The notes beneath the pieces are model-generated. The model was not told the origin of the DNA. It saw only the letters and a program-made list of their open reading frames with translations, and made no database searches. Position numbers and translations under genes: made by a program. Of a DNA stretch of 10,046 nt, positions 1-7,106 are shown one piece after another; the stretch's first letter is position 1; every line of letters starts with the position of its first letter. The DNA is from an uncultured Clostridia bacterium (GTDB lineage Bacteria; Bacillota; Clostridia; Christensenellales; UBA1242): NCBI GenBank assembly GCA_947631485.1, contig CANRLJ010000023.1:1-10046 (forward strand), in the 5' to 3' direction.

Positions 1-2
1 CA

Positions 3-332
3 ACAAAAGAGGGCGTTGTGCTTGAAACTGAGTGCATTGGAAAGGTTTATGACAGCACAGAGTTTGACTGCAACGACTGGACGATTGAGGGCGAGCCAAA
101 CACAAGAGTTGTCATCGAAAGACCAGCCACGGTTGAACTTACTTGTGCCACAATAGTAAACAGAATTCCTGAGGTTTTGACATCACCTTACGGATATTTC
201 ACAACAGAATATATGCCAGAAAACTATTACAAAACCCAAAGCCTTGAAAAATATGTCATCACGGAAGATGAAATTGCAGAGTTGGAACACGACCACTGTT
301 GTTGTGAAAAAGATTGTGATTGTCACAAATAA
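3..332 (+). CDS. C-terminal part of a dihydrodipicolinate reductase-like / 2,4-diaminopentanoate dehydrogenase-like protein (5' end outside window)
   Basis: The frame is open to the left edge, so this is probably the 3' end of a longer gene; a GTG at 18 could start a 104-residue protein but no ribosome binding site precedes it. The segment IEGEPNT followed by TCATIVNRIPEVL and a GYFTTEYMP stretch resembles the C-terminal end of the NAD(P)-dependent dehydrogenase family that includes 2,4-diaminopentanoate dehydrogenase, where a 'VN-IP' motif precedes a Pro/Gly turn and an LP motif. The nucleotide-binding domain would lie upstream, so the substrate cannot be read here. The last 14 residues are unusual: three His and five Cys packed into an acidic/basic tail, a possible metal-binding appendage. 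The family call is from memory of the motif pattern and is moderate to weak; that it is a real coding end is well supported by the terminator directly after the stop. Confidence 0.6.
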   Translation, partial: TKEGVVLETECIGKVYDSTEFDCNDWTIEGEPNTRVVIERPATVELTCATIVNRIPEVLTSPYGYFTTEYMPENYYKTQSLEKYVITEDEIAELEHDHCCCEKDCDCHK

Positions 333-334
333 AA

Positions 335-356
335 GAAGGGTCATCGACCCTTTTTT
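335..356 (+). terminator. Rho-independent terminator after the first gene
   Basis: An 8-pair hairpin (GAAGGGTC paired with GACCCTTT, loop ATC, outermost pair G-T) is followed by a T run, three bases after the TAA stop of the upstream gene. It lies only ~20 bases before the tmk ribosome binding site, so tmk is expressed either by readthrough or from a promoter I could not identify. Confidence 0.8.
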
Positions 357-374
357 CTTGAAAGGAGACGATTT

Positions 375-1010
375 ATGAAGAAGGGATTTTTGTTGTCTTT
401 TGAAGGCGGTGAGGCGTGCGGAAAGAGCACGCAGATAAAACTTATTGAGGACTATTTCAAACAAAAAAAGATAGATTACATAATAACTCGAGAGCCGGGC
501 GGCACCGAAGTTGGAGAAAAAATCAGACAAATTCTTTTGGACAACAAACAAGACATGTCTGCAAACACAGAGTTTTTGCTTTTTTCTGCAAGCAGAAGCA
601 AACTTATTGAAAGCGTCGTAAAGCCTGCCTTGGCAGACGGCAAAGTTGTGGTTATGGACAGATTTTATGACAGTTCTTATGCCTATCAAGGTTATGCTGG
701 CAAATTGGACTTAAAAGACATCAAGACAATAACTGAGTTTGCAGTCGGTGAAGGTGCTGTTCCCGACCTGACAGTCTTGTTGGACATCTCTTATGAGGAT
801 GGCATGGCAAGAAAAAGCAAAGACGAAAAACTGAAAAATCTCGACAGATTTGAAGTTAAGGGAAAGGCATATCACGACAGCGTGCGACGCGGATATTTAA
901 CTCTTGCCAAGGCAGAGCCAAAGCGTTTTGCCGTGATTGATGCAAATCAGACAAAGGAAAAGATATTTCAAGACATCGTAAATGCCTTTGAGAAAAAATA
1001 TAAAGCGTAA
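375..1010 (+). CDS. tmk: Thymidylate kinase (dTMP kinase)
   Basis: Cytosolic enzyme that phosphorylates dTMP to dTDP with ATP in dTTP synthesis. At 211 residues it has the usual family length. Visible motifs: P-loop GGEACGKST at residues 11-19, the REPGG dTMP-site motif at 39-43, and the DRFYDSSYAYQG segment at 95-106 (the DR-Y-S-AYQ signature). A basic lid-like region (ARKSKDEKLKNLDRFE) lies near 145-160. The P-loop has Ala-Cys where most homologues have Gly-Ala or Gly-Thr, a mild variation. AAAGGAG at 361-367 sits 7 bases before the ATG and fixes the start. In many Bacillota tmk is followed by yaaQ and holB; here it stands alone, followed at once by a terminator and a convergent operon. Confidence 0.97.
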   Translation: MKKGFLLSFEGGEACGKSTQIKLIEDYFKQKKIDYIITREPGGTEVGEKIRQILLDNKQDMSANTEFLLFSASRSKLIESVVKPALADGKVVVMDRFYDSSYAYQGYAGKLDLKDIKTITEFAVGEGAVPDLTVLLDISYEDGMARKSKDEKLKNLDRFEVKGKAYHDSVRRGYLTLAKAEPKRFAVIDANQTKEKIFQDIVNAFEKKYKA

Positions 1011-1020
1011 AAGCAAATAA

Positions 1021-1047
1021 AAAAACACCATAATTGGTGTTTTTTTT
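1021..1047. terminator. Bidirectional terminator between tmk and the minus-strand operon
   Basis: An AT-rich hairpin (AAAAACACCA / TGGTGTTTTT, loop TAAT) has a T run on the plus strand and, because the left arm starts with an A run, a T run on the minus strand too. It lies 10 bases after the tmk stop and overlaps the stop of the YhhN-type gene, so it probably ends both transcripts. Confidence 0.85.
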
Positions 1048-1747
1048 AAAACAACAAATACAAAATTTGTGTGGCAATCAAAACTTGTGCCGCATAGTAT
1101 AGGAAATGGTTTACGTAAACCCAAATCTTTTGTTTGAAACTTCCAAAATACTGCATCGACAAAACAAGGTCAGACAGCAGGAAGCAAATCATGCCAGCGG
1201 CAAAAATCCAGAACATTGGAACAAATATTGCAATTGAAATTGAAAATGCCATCATAAATGAAAGTATAAGGGCGTAAGCGGAGCAAATCCAGATGTTTTT
1301 TCCAAAGTTGAGCCCCATCTTTTTGTGTGGCAACATGATGAGCATTGTGAAGAGCACTGCAAACCCAAGTGAAGCCAAAACGTTCCACAAAATGTTGTTT
1401 GGCAAAACTTCAAGGTTGTAAAGCAGCACAGCAACAAAGTAGAAGATGTGCCCAACAGCAAAAAATGTTGTGCCGGCAAGGAAGTATTGTTCTTCCTCCT
1501 CTTTGTATGTCACTTTCAGGTCAAGCAAGATGTCGCCAATCAATCCAAGGATCAGCCCAACCACAATAAACAAACTTATGTTTGTGGAGCCGACAGAGTA
1601 GATTGCAAAAATTCCGCACAAGACAAAGCAGACGGACGCTATTGTTTTCAAGCACAGACTGAAAGGTGTTGGCTTTTGCGTTCTGAAGAAGCAGAATAGC
1701 ATTGCAAACAAAATACTGAAAACTCCTAAAAATATTACACTCAACAT
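1046..1747 (-). CDS. YhhN family integral membrane protein (lysoplasmalogenase-like)
   Basis: A 233-residue polytopic membrane protein with about eight hydrophobic segments. It carries the YhhN/TMEM86 signatures: GLIGDILLDL (residues 68-77, with Asp72), a FLAGTTFFAVGHIFYF stretch (89-104) with His100, SDLVLS (192-197, with Asp193), and a C-terminal VNHFLYYAAQ segment. Characterised relatives (TMEM86B and some bacterial YhhN proteins) hydrolyse the vinyl-ether bond of lysoplasmalogens, giving an aldehyde and a glycerophospho-base; the two conserved Asp residues are the likely active-site acids. AAGGAGG at 1752-1758 overlaps the stop of the upstream lipase gene and fixes the start. It is the last gene of a glpK-lipase-yhhN operon, which makes a glycerolipid-turnover role plausible. 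The family is well supported; the exact activity is inferred. Confidence 0.88.
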   Translation of the reverse strand: MLSVIFLGVFSILFAMLFCFFRTQKPTPFSLCLKTIASVCFVLCGIFAIYSVGSTNISLFIVVGLILGLIGDILLDLKVTYKEEEEQYFLAGTTFFAVGHIFYFVAVLLYNLEVLPNNILWNVLASLGFAVLFTMLIMLPHKKMGLNFGKNIWICSAYALILSFMMAFSISIAIFVPMFWIFAAGMICFLLSDLVLSMQYFGSFKQKIWVYVNHFLYYAAQVLIATQILYLLF

Positions 1748-1756
1748 AAATCCTCC

Positions 1757-2842
1757 TTAAGAATTGAAAAAGTTTAGCACATCATCAAACACTTCGGCTT
1801 TGTTTGTTTCATTTAAAAGTTCGTGCCTTGCACCATGATAAACCTTCAATTTCGCATCAATGTTGTGTTCCAAATACAAATTGTAAAGTTTTTTAACTTG
1901 TTTCGATTTTTGTCCAACGGGGTCTTGGTCGCCGACAATCAAAAACAGTTTCTTTCTTCCAATCTTGTCAATTCCATCGTTTGCCTTTGCCATGTTTGTC
2001 ATCAGACTTTTGTAAAAACTAAAAGGAAAGCTTCCGCCACAAAATTCATCTTTGTTGTAGGCGTCAAAAACTTCTTCGTCGCGAGTCAGCCAATTTCCTC
2101 TGTCAAAGCCCTTTTCAAATGTCTTGATGACAAGTTTTTCCATCAGTCCACCAGGGCTGTTTTTGCTTTTGAAAGGTGACAGAACATGTGCCAGCAAAGA
2201 GCCAAGTCGCATGTTTAATGCGTTTCCGTTGGTCGTGCCACAAATGACGCACTTTTCCACAACTTGTGTCATCTGCACCAACATTTGGCACAACATAGAG
2301 CCATAGGAGTGCCCAAACAGATATACAGGAAGATTGTATTTTTGACCTGCATAGTTAATCAAAATCAATTCATCCTTCAAAGTTTCTTGAAAGATGTCCT
2401 CTTCACCAAAGCCTCTCTTTGAAACGCTTTCGGCAGTCAAACCATGTCCACGCAAATCGTTTGCAATGACGATGTAGCCATTTTTGTTTAGAAATTCTGC
2501 AAAAGGCTTATATCTCAATGCGTGTTCCATCATGCCGTGCACAATCATAACCACAGCCTTTGGAGATTGAACATCGTCATACACATAGGTGTTTAAACCA
2601 AGGTCGTGATAGCCCACAAATTTTTGAGGCCCAACATCTTTCTTCTCAACTTTTGCTTTTTTTTCAGTTTTTTTCACCGTTTTTTCTGGTTTTTTCTGTG
2701 TTTTTACTGCTTTTTTTGTTTCAGCAGGCTTTTTTGCGGCAGTCTTCTTTGTTGTTGCAGGTTTCTTTGTTGTCGATTTTTTAGCCGTAGATTTTGCCAC
2801 CTTTTTTGTTTTTTCCGTTTGTTTTTCTTCGTCTTTTTTCAT
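1757..2842 (-). CDS. Alpha/beta hydrolase, monoacylglycerol lipase / lysophospholipase type, with a Lys-rich N-terminal tail
   Basis: Residues ~75-361 form a Hydrolase_4 (serine aminopeptidase S33-like) domain of the monoacylglycerol lipase/lysophospholipase group: oxyanion-hole HGMMEH at 102-107, NDLRGHG at 128-134, nucleophile elbow GHSYG at 177-181 (Ser179), acid in GDQDPVG at 304-310 (probably Asp307) and His340 in GARHE. The likely reaction is release of a fatty acid from a mono- or lysoglyceride. The first ~70 residues are a low-complexity Lys/Thr/Ala/Pro tail reminiscent of histone H1 C-termini, with no signal peptide or membrane segment, so the protein is probably cytoplasmic and bound to nucleic acid or acidic lipid. 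AGGAGG at 2848-2853 overlaps the glpK stop, indicating translational coupling and supporting the ATG that includes the tail. Substrate is inferred; catalytic competence looks intact. Confidence 0.9.
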   Translation of the reverse strand: MKKDEEKQTEKTKKVAKSTAKKSTTKKPATTKKTAAKKPAETKKAVKTQKKPEKTVKKTEKKAKVEKKDVGPQKFVGYHDLGLNTYVYDDVQSPKAVVMIVHGMMEHALRYKPFAEFLNKNGYIVIANDLRGHGLTAESVSKRGFGEEDIFQETLKDELILINYAGQKYNLPVYLFGHSYGSMLCQMLVQMTQVVEKCVICGTTNGNALNMRLGSLLAHVLSPFKSKNSPGGLMEKLVIKTFEKGFDRGNWLTRDEEVFDAYNKDEFCGGSFPFSFYKSLMTNMAKANDGIDKIGRKKLFLIVGDQDPVGQKSKQVKKLYNLYLEHNIDAKLKVYHGARHELLNETNKAEVFDDVLNFFNS

Positions 2843-2851
2843 GTTTTCCTC

Positions 2852-4306
2852 CTATATTTTCTTTAAGGCCTTTTTCCAGCCGTCCAAATATTTTTTTCGC
2901 TCTTCATCTGGCATTGTTGGATTGTATTTATTTTTGCCAAGTGCCAATTTCTTAATCTCTTCTTTTGATGAAATTCCCATCGAGACAAGCGCCACAAAAA
3001 TTGCACCCATGATTGTGGCGTCCGAAAATTTGCTCTTCACTATTTGCATGTCTAAAATGTCTGCCAAAAATTGCAAGACGAATTCGTTTTTGCTTCCGCC
3101 ACCATCCACACTCAAAAACTTTGGATTTATGCCTGACTTTTTGATCTCAGACAAGATGTCTTTGGTGTTGTATATCATGCTTTCCAAACATGCTCTGACA
3201 ATGTGCGCTTTGCTGGTCTCATATGTCATGCCAACAATCGCACCCCTTGCCTCATCTCTCCAATATGGTGCACCAAGCCCTGTGAAGGCGGGGATGAAAT
3301 AGACATTTTCGTTTGACTTCAAACTCTGTGCCATTTTTGCAGTGCAACTGACATCCGAAAACAAATTTAAGTTGTCCTGAAGAAAATTCACCGCACTGCA
3401 TGCACTGTAGATGCTTCCTTCAATGGCGTATTCTGTTCTGCCACCGATGGTGTGCGCCACAGTTGTCAAAAGGTTTGGAAGGCGCTTGTTTGCGTTTGTT
3501 CCGATGTTCAAAAGCACAAAACCGCCCGTTCCATAGGTGACTTTGCACTCATTTTTGTCAACCGCAGACTGCCCAATCATGCTGGATTGCTGGTCGCCAA
3601 TGATTGCTCGTAGGTGTGCGTTTAACAAGCAGCGAACTTCACCAAAATCGGAGTCGCAGGGTTTGATTTCTGGCAGTGTCTCTTTTGGAATTTTGAAAAT
3701 TTTCAGCAGTTCGTCATCCCAATCCAGCGTTTTCAGGTTCATCAACATCGTTCTGCTGGCATTTGTGGTGTCGGTGACATGGTTTTTTGTCAGTCGAAAG
3801 GCAAGAAAACTGTCGATAGTGCCAAAACAAAGCCTGTGCTTTTTCAAAAGGAACTTTGCCTCTTTGACATTTTCCAAAATCCACTTCATTTTGCTTGCGC
3901 TGAAATATGGGTTTGGAATAAGCCCTGTCTTTTCCTTTATTTTTTCCTTTATGTTCTGCGACAAAGACTTTATGTATTTTGTCGTTCTGCGGCATTGCCA
4001 GACGATTGCGTTGTAAATTGGCTTGCCGGTTTGTCTGTCCCAAGCGACAACAGTTTCGCGCTGATTTGTAAGAGAAACTCCCAAAAGCTCTTCTTTTTCA
4101 ACCTTGTTTCTTTTCAGCAAATTCTTTGACGCTTGCACAATTTTTTTGAAGATTTCTTCCGCATCTTGTTCCACCCAAGCGTCTTGTGGCAAAAACCTTT
4201 TAAAAGTTTTGCTTTCGCTGTCAACAATTTGCATTTTGCCCGCGTCAAACAAAACTGCCTTCAAGTTTGTTGTGCCCTCGTCAAGTCCTAATACAAACCT
4301 TCTCAT
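2852..4306 (-). CDS. glpK: Glycerol kinase
   Basis: ATP-dependent phosphorylation of glycerol to sn-glycerol 3-phosphate in the cytosol. FGGY kinase fold, 484 residues, near the usual ~500. Visible features: N-terminal phosphate loop LDEGTTN at 8-14; glycerol-binding TNQRET at 80-85 (Arg83, Glu84), Tyr134 in NPYFSASK, and GDQQ at 237-240 (Asp238, Gln239); VTYGTGG at 256-262; TGLGAPYWR at 342-350; C-terminal adenine-site DGGGSKNEF at 401-409. All glycerol-contacting residues known from E. coli GlpK are kept, which favours glycerol over other FGGY sugars. The phosphate loop differs slightly from the usual DQGTTSSR: Glu for Gln and Lys for the Arg. A GGGAGGAG purine run ends 2 bases before the ATG. 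First gene of the minus-strand operon and divergent from the glycerol 3-phosphate oxidation operon. Confidence 0.95.
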   Translation of the reverse strand: MRRFVLGLDEGTTNLKAVLFDAGKMQIVDSESKTFKRFLPQDAWVEQDAEEIFKKIVQASKNLLKRNKVEKEELLGVSLTNQRETVVAWDRQTGKPIYNAIVWQCRRTTKYIKSLSQNIKEKIKEKTGLIPNPYFSASKMKWILENVKEAKFLLKKHRLCFGTIDSFLAFRLTKNHVTDTTNASRTMLMNLKTLDWDDELLKIFKIPKETLPEIKPCDSDFGEVRCLLNAHLRAIIGDQQSSMIGQSAVDKNECKVTYGTGGFVLLNIGTNANKRLPNLLTTVAHTIGGRTEYAIEGSIYSACSAVNFLQDNLNLFSDVSCTAKMAQSLKSNENVYFIPAFTGLGAPYWRDEARGAIVGMTYETSKAHIVRACLESMIYNTKDILSEIKKSGINPKFLSVDGGGSKNEFVLQFLADILDMQIVKSKFSDATIMGAIFVALVSMGISSKEEIKKLALGKNKYNPTMPDEERKKYLDGWKKALKKI

Positions 4307-4355
4307 CTCTCCTCCCTAAGACAAAAGTTGCAAGGAATAAGTGTTTTATAGACAT

Positions 4356-4364
4356 ATTTTAACA
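4356..4364 (-). promoter_or_regulatory. Candidate extended -10 element for glpK
   Basis: On the minus strand the bases read TGTTAAAAT, an extended -10 (TGn then TAAAAT) about 50 bases upstream of the glpK ATG. No convincing -35 hexamer lies 16-18 bases further upstream, and the region is so AT-rich that chance matches are common. The need for a promoter in this divergent gap is certain; this exact site is a guess. Confidence 0.35.
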
Positions 4365-4410
4365 CAAAGATTTGTTTTATTAAAATAAAATGCAAAAGAA
4401 TTTGTTTTGT

Positions 4411-4440
4411 TTGACAAATTTTGTTTCAAAAGTTTAGAAT
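4411..4440 (+). promoter_or_regulatory. SigA-type promoter of the glycerol 3-phosphate oxidation operon
   Basis: A perfect TTGACA at 4411-4416 is followed after 18 bases by TAGAAT at 4435-4440. The -10 ends only 18 bases before the ATG at 4459, so the leader would be about a dozen bases and the AAAGGA ribosome binding site (4446-4451) would lie near its 5' end. A TTTGA...TCAAA inverted repeat spans the -35 and spacer but is too short and AT-rich to call an operator. Confidence 0.65.
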
Positions 4441-4458
4441 ATATCAAAGGAAACCTGT

Positions 4459-5877
4459 ATGGAGTCAAAAATTTATGATTGTGTGATTGTTGGCGGAGGG
4501 GTTGTTGGTGCGGCAATTTTCAACAAACTCACCAGAATTGGCAAAAGTGTTTTGCTGATTGATAAGGCCAGCGATGTTGCAACAGGGGCAAGCAAGGCAA
4601 ACAGCGGAATTGTGCACGCTGGCTATGACCCAAAACCAAACACTCTGAAAGCCAAACTTAATGTGAGGGGAAGCAAACTTTTTCCAGACCTTTGCAAGAG
4701 ACTTGGCGTCAGGCTTGAAGTTTGCGGTGCACTTGTCGTTGGTGACGACCAGCAGATGATTGAACAACTTTACGACAGAGGGCGTCAAAACGGCGTTCCT
4801 GTTGAAATTTTGCACCAAGAAGAGATTCAGAAAAAAGTTCCAAACATAAACAAAAACATAACCGTGGCTCTGTATGCACCAACATCTGCAACTGTAAGTC
4901 CATACATGCTTACAATCTCGCTGGTGGACGAAGCAATATTAAACGGCGGCGTGGTTGCACTGGAAGAAGATTTGATTTCTTGCACAAAAAATGGCGAAAT
5001 TTTTGAAATAAACACGAAAAAACACAAATTTTTTGCAAAAAATGTGATAAATAGTGCTGGGAGCGGCTACAACGAGGTGGCAAAAATTTTGGGCAGCGAA
5101 GGAAAAAAGTTGGAGTTTAGAAGAGGCGAGTATTATGTTTTTGACAAAAGTTATGACCTTGGCGTGAAGCACACAATCTTTCCACTTCCAACAAAAATTG
5201 GCAAGGGCGTTTTGGTGACGCCTACTGTTGATGGAAACTTTCTTGTTGGACCAACAAGCGAACAAAACAAAGGCACAAAGGAAACAACATTTGAGGGGCT
5301 TGCCAGCATTAAGGAAAAATCGTCACTTCTCATTTCGGGAATCAACTTTCGTCACGCGATAAGAGAGTTTTCCGGCGTAAGAGTTATCTGCGGCGATGAT
5401 TTTGTTATTGAAAAATCAAAAAAAGTGCCAGGGGTGATAAATCTTGCAGGCATTTGTTCTCCTGGGCTTTCAAGTGCACCGGCGATAGCAGAATATGTTT
5501 TGCAACTTTTGGGCTTTAAAAATGTGGAAAAACAAAACTTAAAAAAACTTCCACAATATGTCTTGTTTAAAAATCTCAGCAAGAACAAACAAAAGGAATT
5601 GGCAGGCAAGGACGAAAATTACAGACAGATTGTCTGCAAGTGTGAAAACATAACCAAAGGCGATGTGCTTTTGGCACTGTCGAGGCCGCTAAAAGTGCGC
5701 TCAGTGGACGGCGTGAAGAGAAGGACAAATGCCGGCATGGGCAGGTGTCAGGGAGGCTTTTGTTTCACAAAGGTTGTTGGGGCAATCATGCAGGCAAGAG
5801 GGATTGAATATGAAGAAGTCCTCAAAGAAAACAGAGGAAGCAATGTTTCAATCGGCGATATTCGAGGTGATGTATGA
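4459..5877 (+). CDS. FAD-dependent glycerol-3-phosphate dehydrogenase/oxidase-like protein with C-terminal BFD-type [2Fe-2S] domain (GlpA-like)
   Basis: Residues 1-~355 form a DAO-family flavoprotein: dinucleotide loop VGGGVVGAAI at 11-20, a TGASKANSGIVHAGYD segment at 42-57 typical of GlpA/GlpO-type dehydrogenases, and NLAGICSPGLSSAPAIAEY at 328-346 for the C-terminal FAD contact. Residues ~390-455 are a BFD-like cluster domain with Cys393 and Cys395 (CKC) and Cys430 and Cys435 (CQGGFC), the normal four ligands of a [2Fe-2S] centre. The likely reaction is sn-glycerol 3-phosphate to dihydroxyacetone phosphate, consistent with glpK next door; related proteins (LhgO type) oxidise 2-hydroxyglutarate, so the substrate rests on context. 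472 residues, no membrane segment. The stop overlaps the next start as ATGA, so the two flavoproteins are translationally coupled and probably form a complex. Confidence 0.88.
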   Translation: MESKIYDCVIVGGGVVGAAIFNKLTRIGKSVLLIDKASDVATGASKANSGIVHAGYDPKPNTLKAKLNVRGSKLFPDLCKRLGVRLEVCGALVVGDDQQMIEQLYDRGRQNGVPVEILHQEEIQKKVPNINKNITVALYAPTSATVSPYMLTISLVDEAILNGGVVALEEDLISCTKNGEIFEINTKKHKFFAKNVINSAGSGYNEVAKILGSEGKKLEFRRGEYYVFDKSYDLGVKHTIFPLPTKIGKGVLVTPTVDGNFLVGPTSEQNKGTKETTFEGLASIKEKSSLLISGINFRHAIREFSGVRVICGDDFVIEKSKKVPGVINLAGICSPGLSSAPAIAEYVLQLLGFKNVEKQNLKKLPQYVLFKNLSKNKQKELAGKDENYRQIVCKCENITKGDVLLALSRPLKVRSVDGVKRRTNAGMGRCQGGFCFTKVVGAIMQARGIEYEEVLKENRGSNVSIGDIRGDV

Positions 5878-7097
5878 TTAAGACGGATGTGTTGGTTATT
5901 GGAGGTGGCCCTGCCGGCATGAGTGCGGCACTTGCTGCTTCGCAAAACAAAAGCAAGGTCATCTTGGTGGAAAGAGATGGCGCGCTGGGCGGAATATTAA
6001 ATCAGTGTATTCACAATGGTTTTGGCCTGCATCTGTTTCATGAAGAGTTGACGGGCCCAGAGTTTGCTCACAGGCTTAGGGAGCAGGTTGAAAAAGACAA
6101 AAACATAAAAGTTTTTTTAAACACTCTTGTCACAAAAATCGAAGACAAAAAAGTTGATGTGATTGGCAGTGTGGGGGTAGAGACAATAGTTGCAAAGGCG
6201 GTGATTCTTGCCATGGGGTGCAGAGAGCGCACGGCGGGAAACATCTCTCTTTGCGGAACGCGTCCGATGGGCGTTTTAACCGCCGGAACAGTGCAAAAGA
6301 TGATAAACATAGACGGAAAAATGGTCGGCAAGGATGTTGTGATTTTGGGCAGCGGCGACATTGGACTGATTATGGCAAGGCGTCTGACGTTGGAGGGCGC
6401 AAAAGTTCATGCTGTGCTTGAAATAAACAAGACCAGCAGCGGATTGAGGCGAAACATCATGCAGTGCCTTGAAGATTTCAACATCCCACTCCTCTTTCAG
6501 ACCACCATCTTTGAAGTGGTTGGAACTGACAGAGTTGAGGGCGTTTATTATGGCCAAGTTGATGAAAATTTCAAACCAATAGAAAGCACAAGAAAGTTTT
6601 TGAAATGCGACACGGTCGTGCTGTCTGTTGGGCTTATTCCCGAAATGAATTTGGCAAACTTTGTGATCACATCTCCAACAACAAACGGTGCGGTTGTAAA
6701 TGAATATTATCAAACTGACAAACCTTGGCTGTTTTCTTGTGGAAACATCCTGCATGTGCATGACCTTGTGGACAATGTCGCTTTGGAGGCGCAACTTGCT
6801 GGCAAGTTTGCAAGCGAATATGCAAAAGGAAATTTGGGCGAGGCGAAGAAGGAAATTAAAATTGTCGCCAGCCAAGATTTTTCATATATTTTGCCAAGCA
6901 AGGTGTATGAGGGTGACGGCAAAGTTGAAATAAAATTCAGACTGAAAAGAAAAGTTGTCAAACAGACGATAGTTGCAAAGTGCAAAGACGTCATATTAAG
7001 CAAAAAATTTGTCTATGCTGGCGTTCCCGGAGAGATGATGAGCATGGAGATTGAAAAGTCGGGTGCAAGCAAACAGATTGATGTGTCGATTGTGTAG
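5874..7097 (+). CDS. FAD/NAD(P)-binding oxidoreductase of the pyridine nucleotide-disulfide family (GlpB-like partner)
   Basis: A 407-residue flavoprotein with two Rossmann motifs: VIGGGPAGMSAA at 8-19 for FAD, with LVERDGALGG at 31-40 and NQCIHNGFGLH at 43-53, and VILGSGDIGLIMAR at 156-169 for NAD(P). The SCGNILHVHDLVDNVA segment at 288-303 supplies the second FAD contact. There is no CxxxxC redox-active disulfide, so it is not a classical disulfide reductase. Residues ~325-407 form a small beta-rich tail of unknown role. In Clostridia this protein commonly sits between a GlpA-like oxidase and DUF1667, and probably passes electrons from the partner flavoprotein to NAD(P) or another carrier. 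GGTGA at 5866-5870 serves as the ribosome binding site inside the previous gene; the ATGA overlap fixes the start. Confidence 0.87.
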   Translation: MIKTDVLVIGGGPAGMSAALAASQNKSKVILVERDGALGGILNQCIHNGFGLHLFHEELTGPEFAHRLREQVEKDKNIKVFLNTLVTKIEDKKVDVIGSVGVETIVAKAVILAMGCRERTAGNISLCGTRPMGVLTAGTVQKMINIDGKMVGKDVVILGSGDIGLIMARRLTLEGAKVHAVLEINKTSSGLRRNIMQCLEDFNIPLLFQTTIFEVVGTDRVEGVYYGQVDENFKPIESTRKFLKCDTVVLSVGLIPEMNLANFVITSPTTNGAVVNEYYQTDKPWLFSCGNILHVHDLVDNVALEAQLAGKFASEYAKGNLGEAKKEIKIVASQDFSYILPSKVYEGDGKVEIKFRLKRKVVKQTIVAKCKDVILSKKFVYAGVPGEMMSMEIEKSGASKQIDVSIV

Positions 7098-7106
7098 GAG
7101 AAAGAT

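Noticed and set aside
183..689. 168-codon minus-strand frame across tmk
   Set aside because: It covers two well-supported plus-strand genes and a terminator, has no recognisable domain and no ribosome binding site.
2640..2840. T-rich tract that looks like repeats or several terminators
   Set aside because: It is explained by Lys codons of the lipase tail on the minus strand; no stable GC stems precede the T runs.
2560..2866. Phe/Leu-rich plus-strand frames opposite the lipase start
   Set aside because: They are the antisense of the Lys-rich tail; poly-Lys codons read as poly-Phe on the other strand. No ribosome binding site.
4321..4440. Possible operator or cre-type site in the divergent glp gap
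   Set aside because: Only short AT-rich inverted repeats are present, expected by chance at this composition; no cre consensus seen.
4459..5877. L-2-hydroxyglutarate oxidase (LhgO) as the product
   Set aside because: The fold fits either, but the glpK neighbour and the GlpB-like/DUF1667 operon favour glycerol 3-phosphate; kept only as an alternative.
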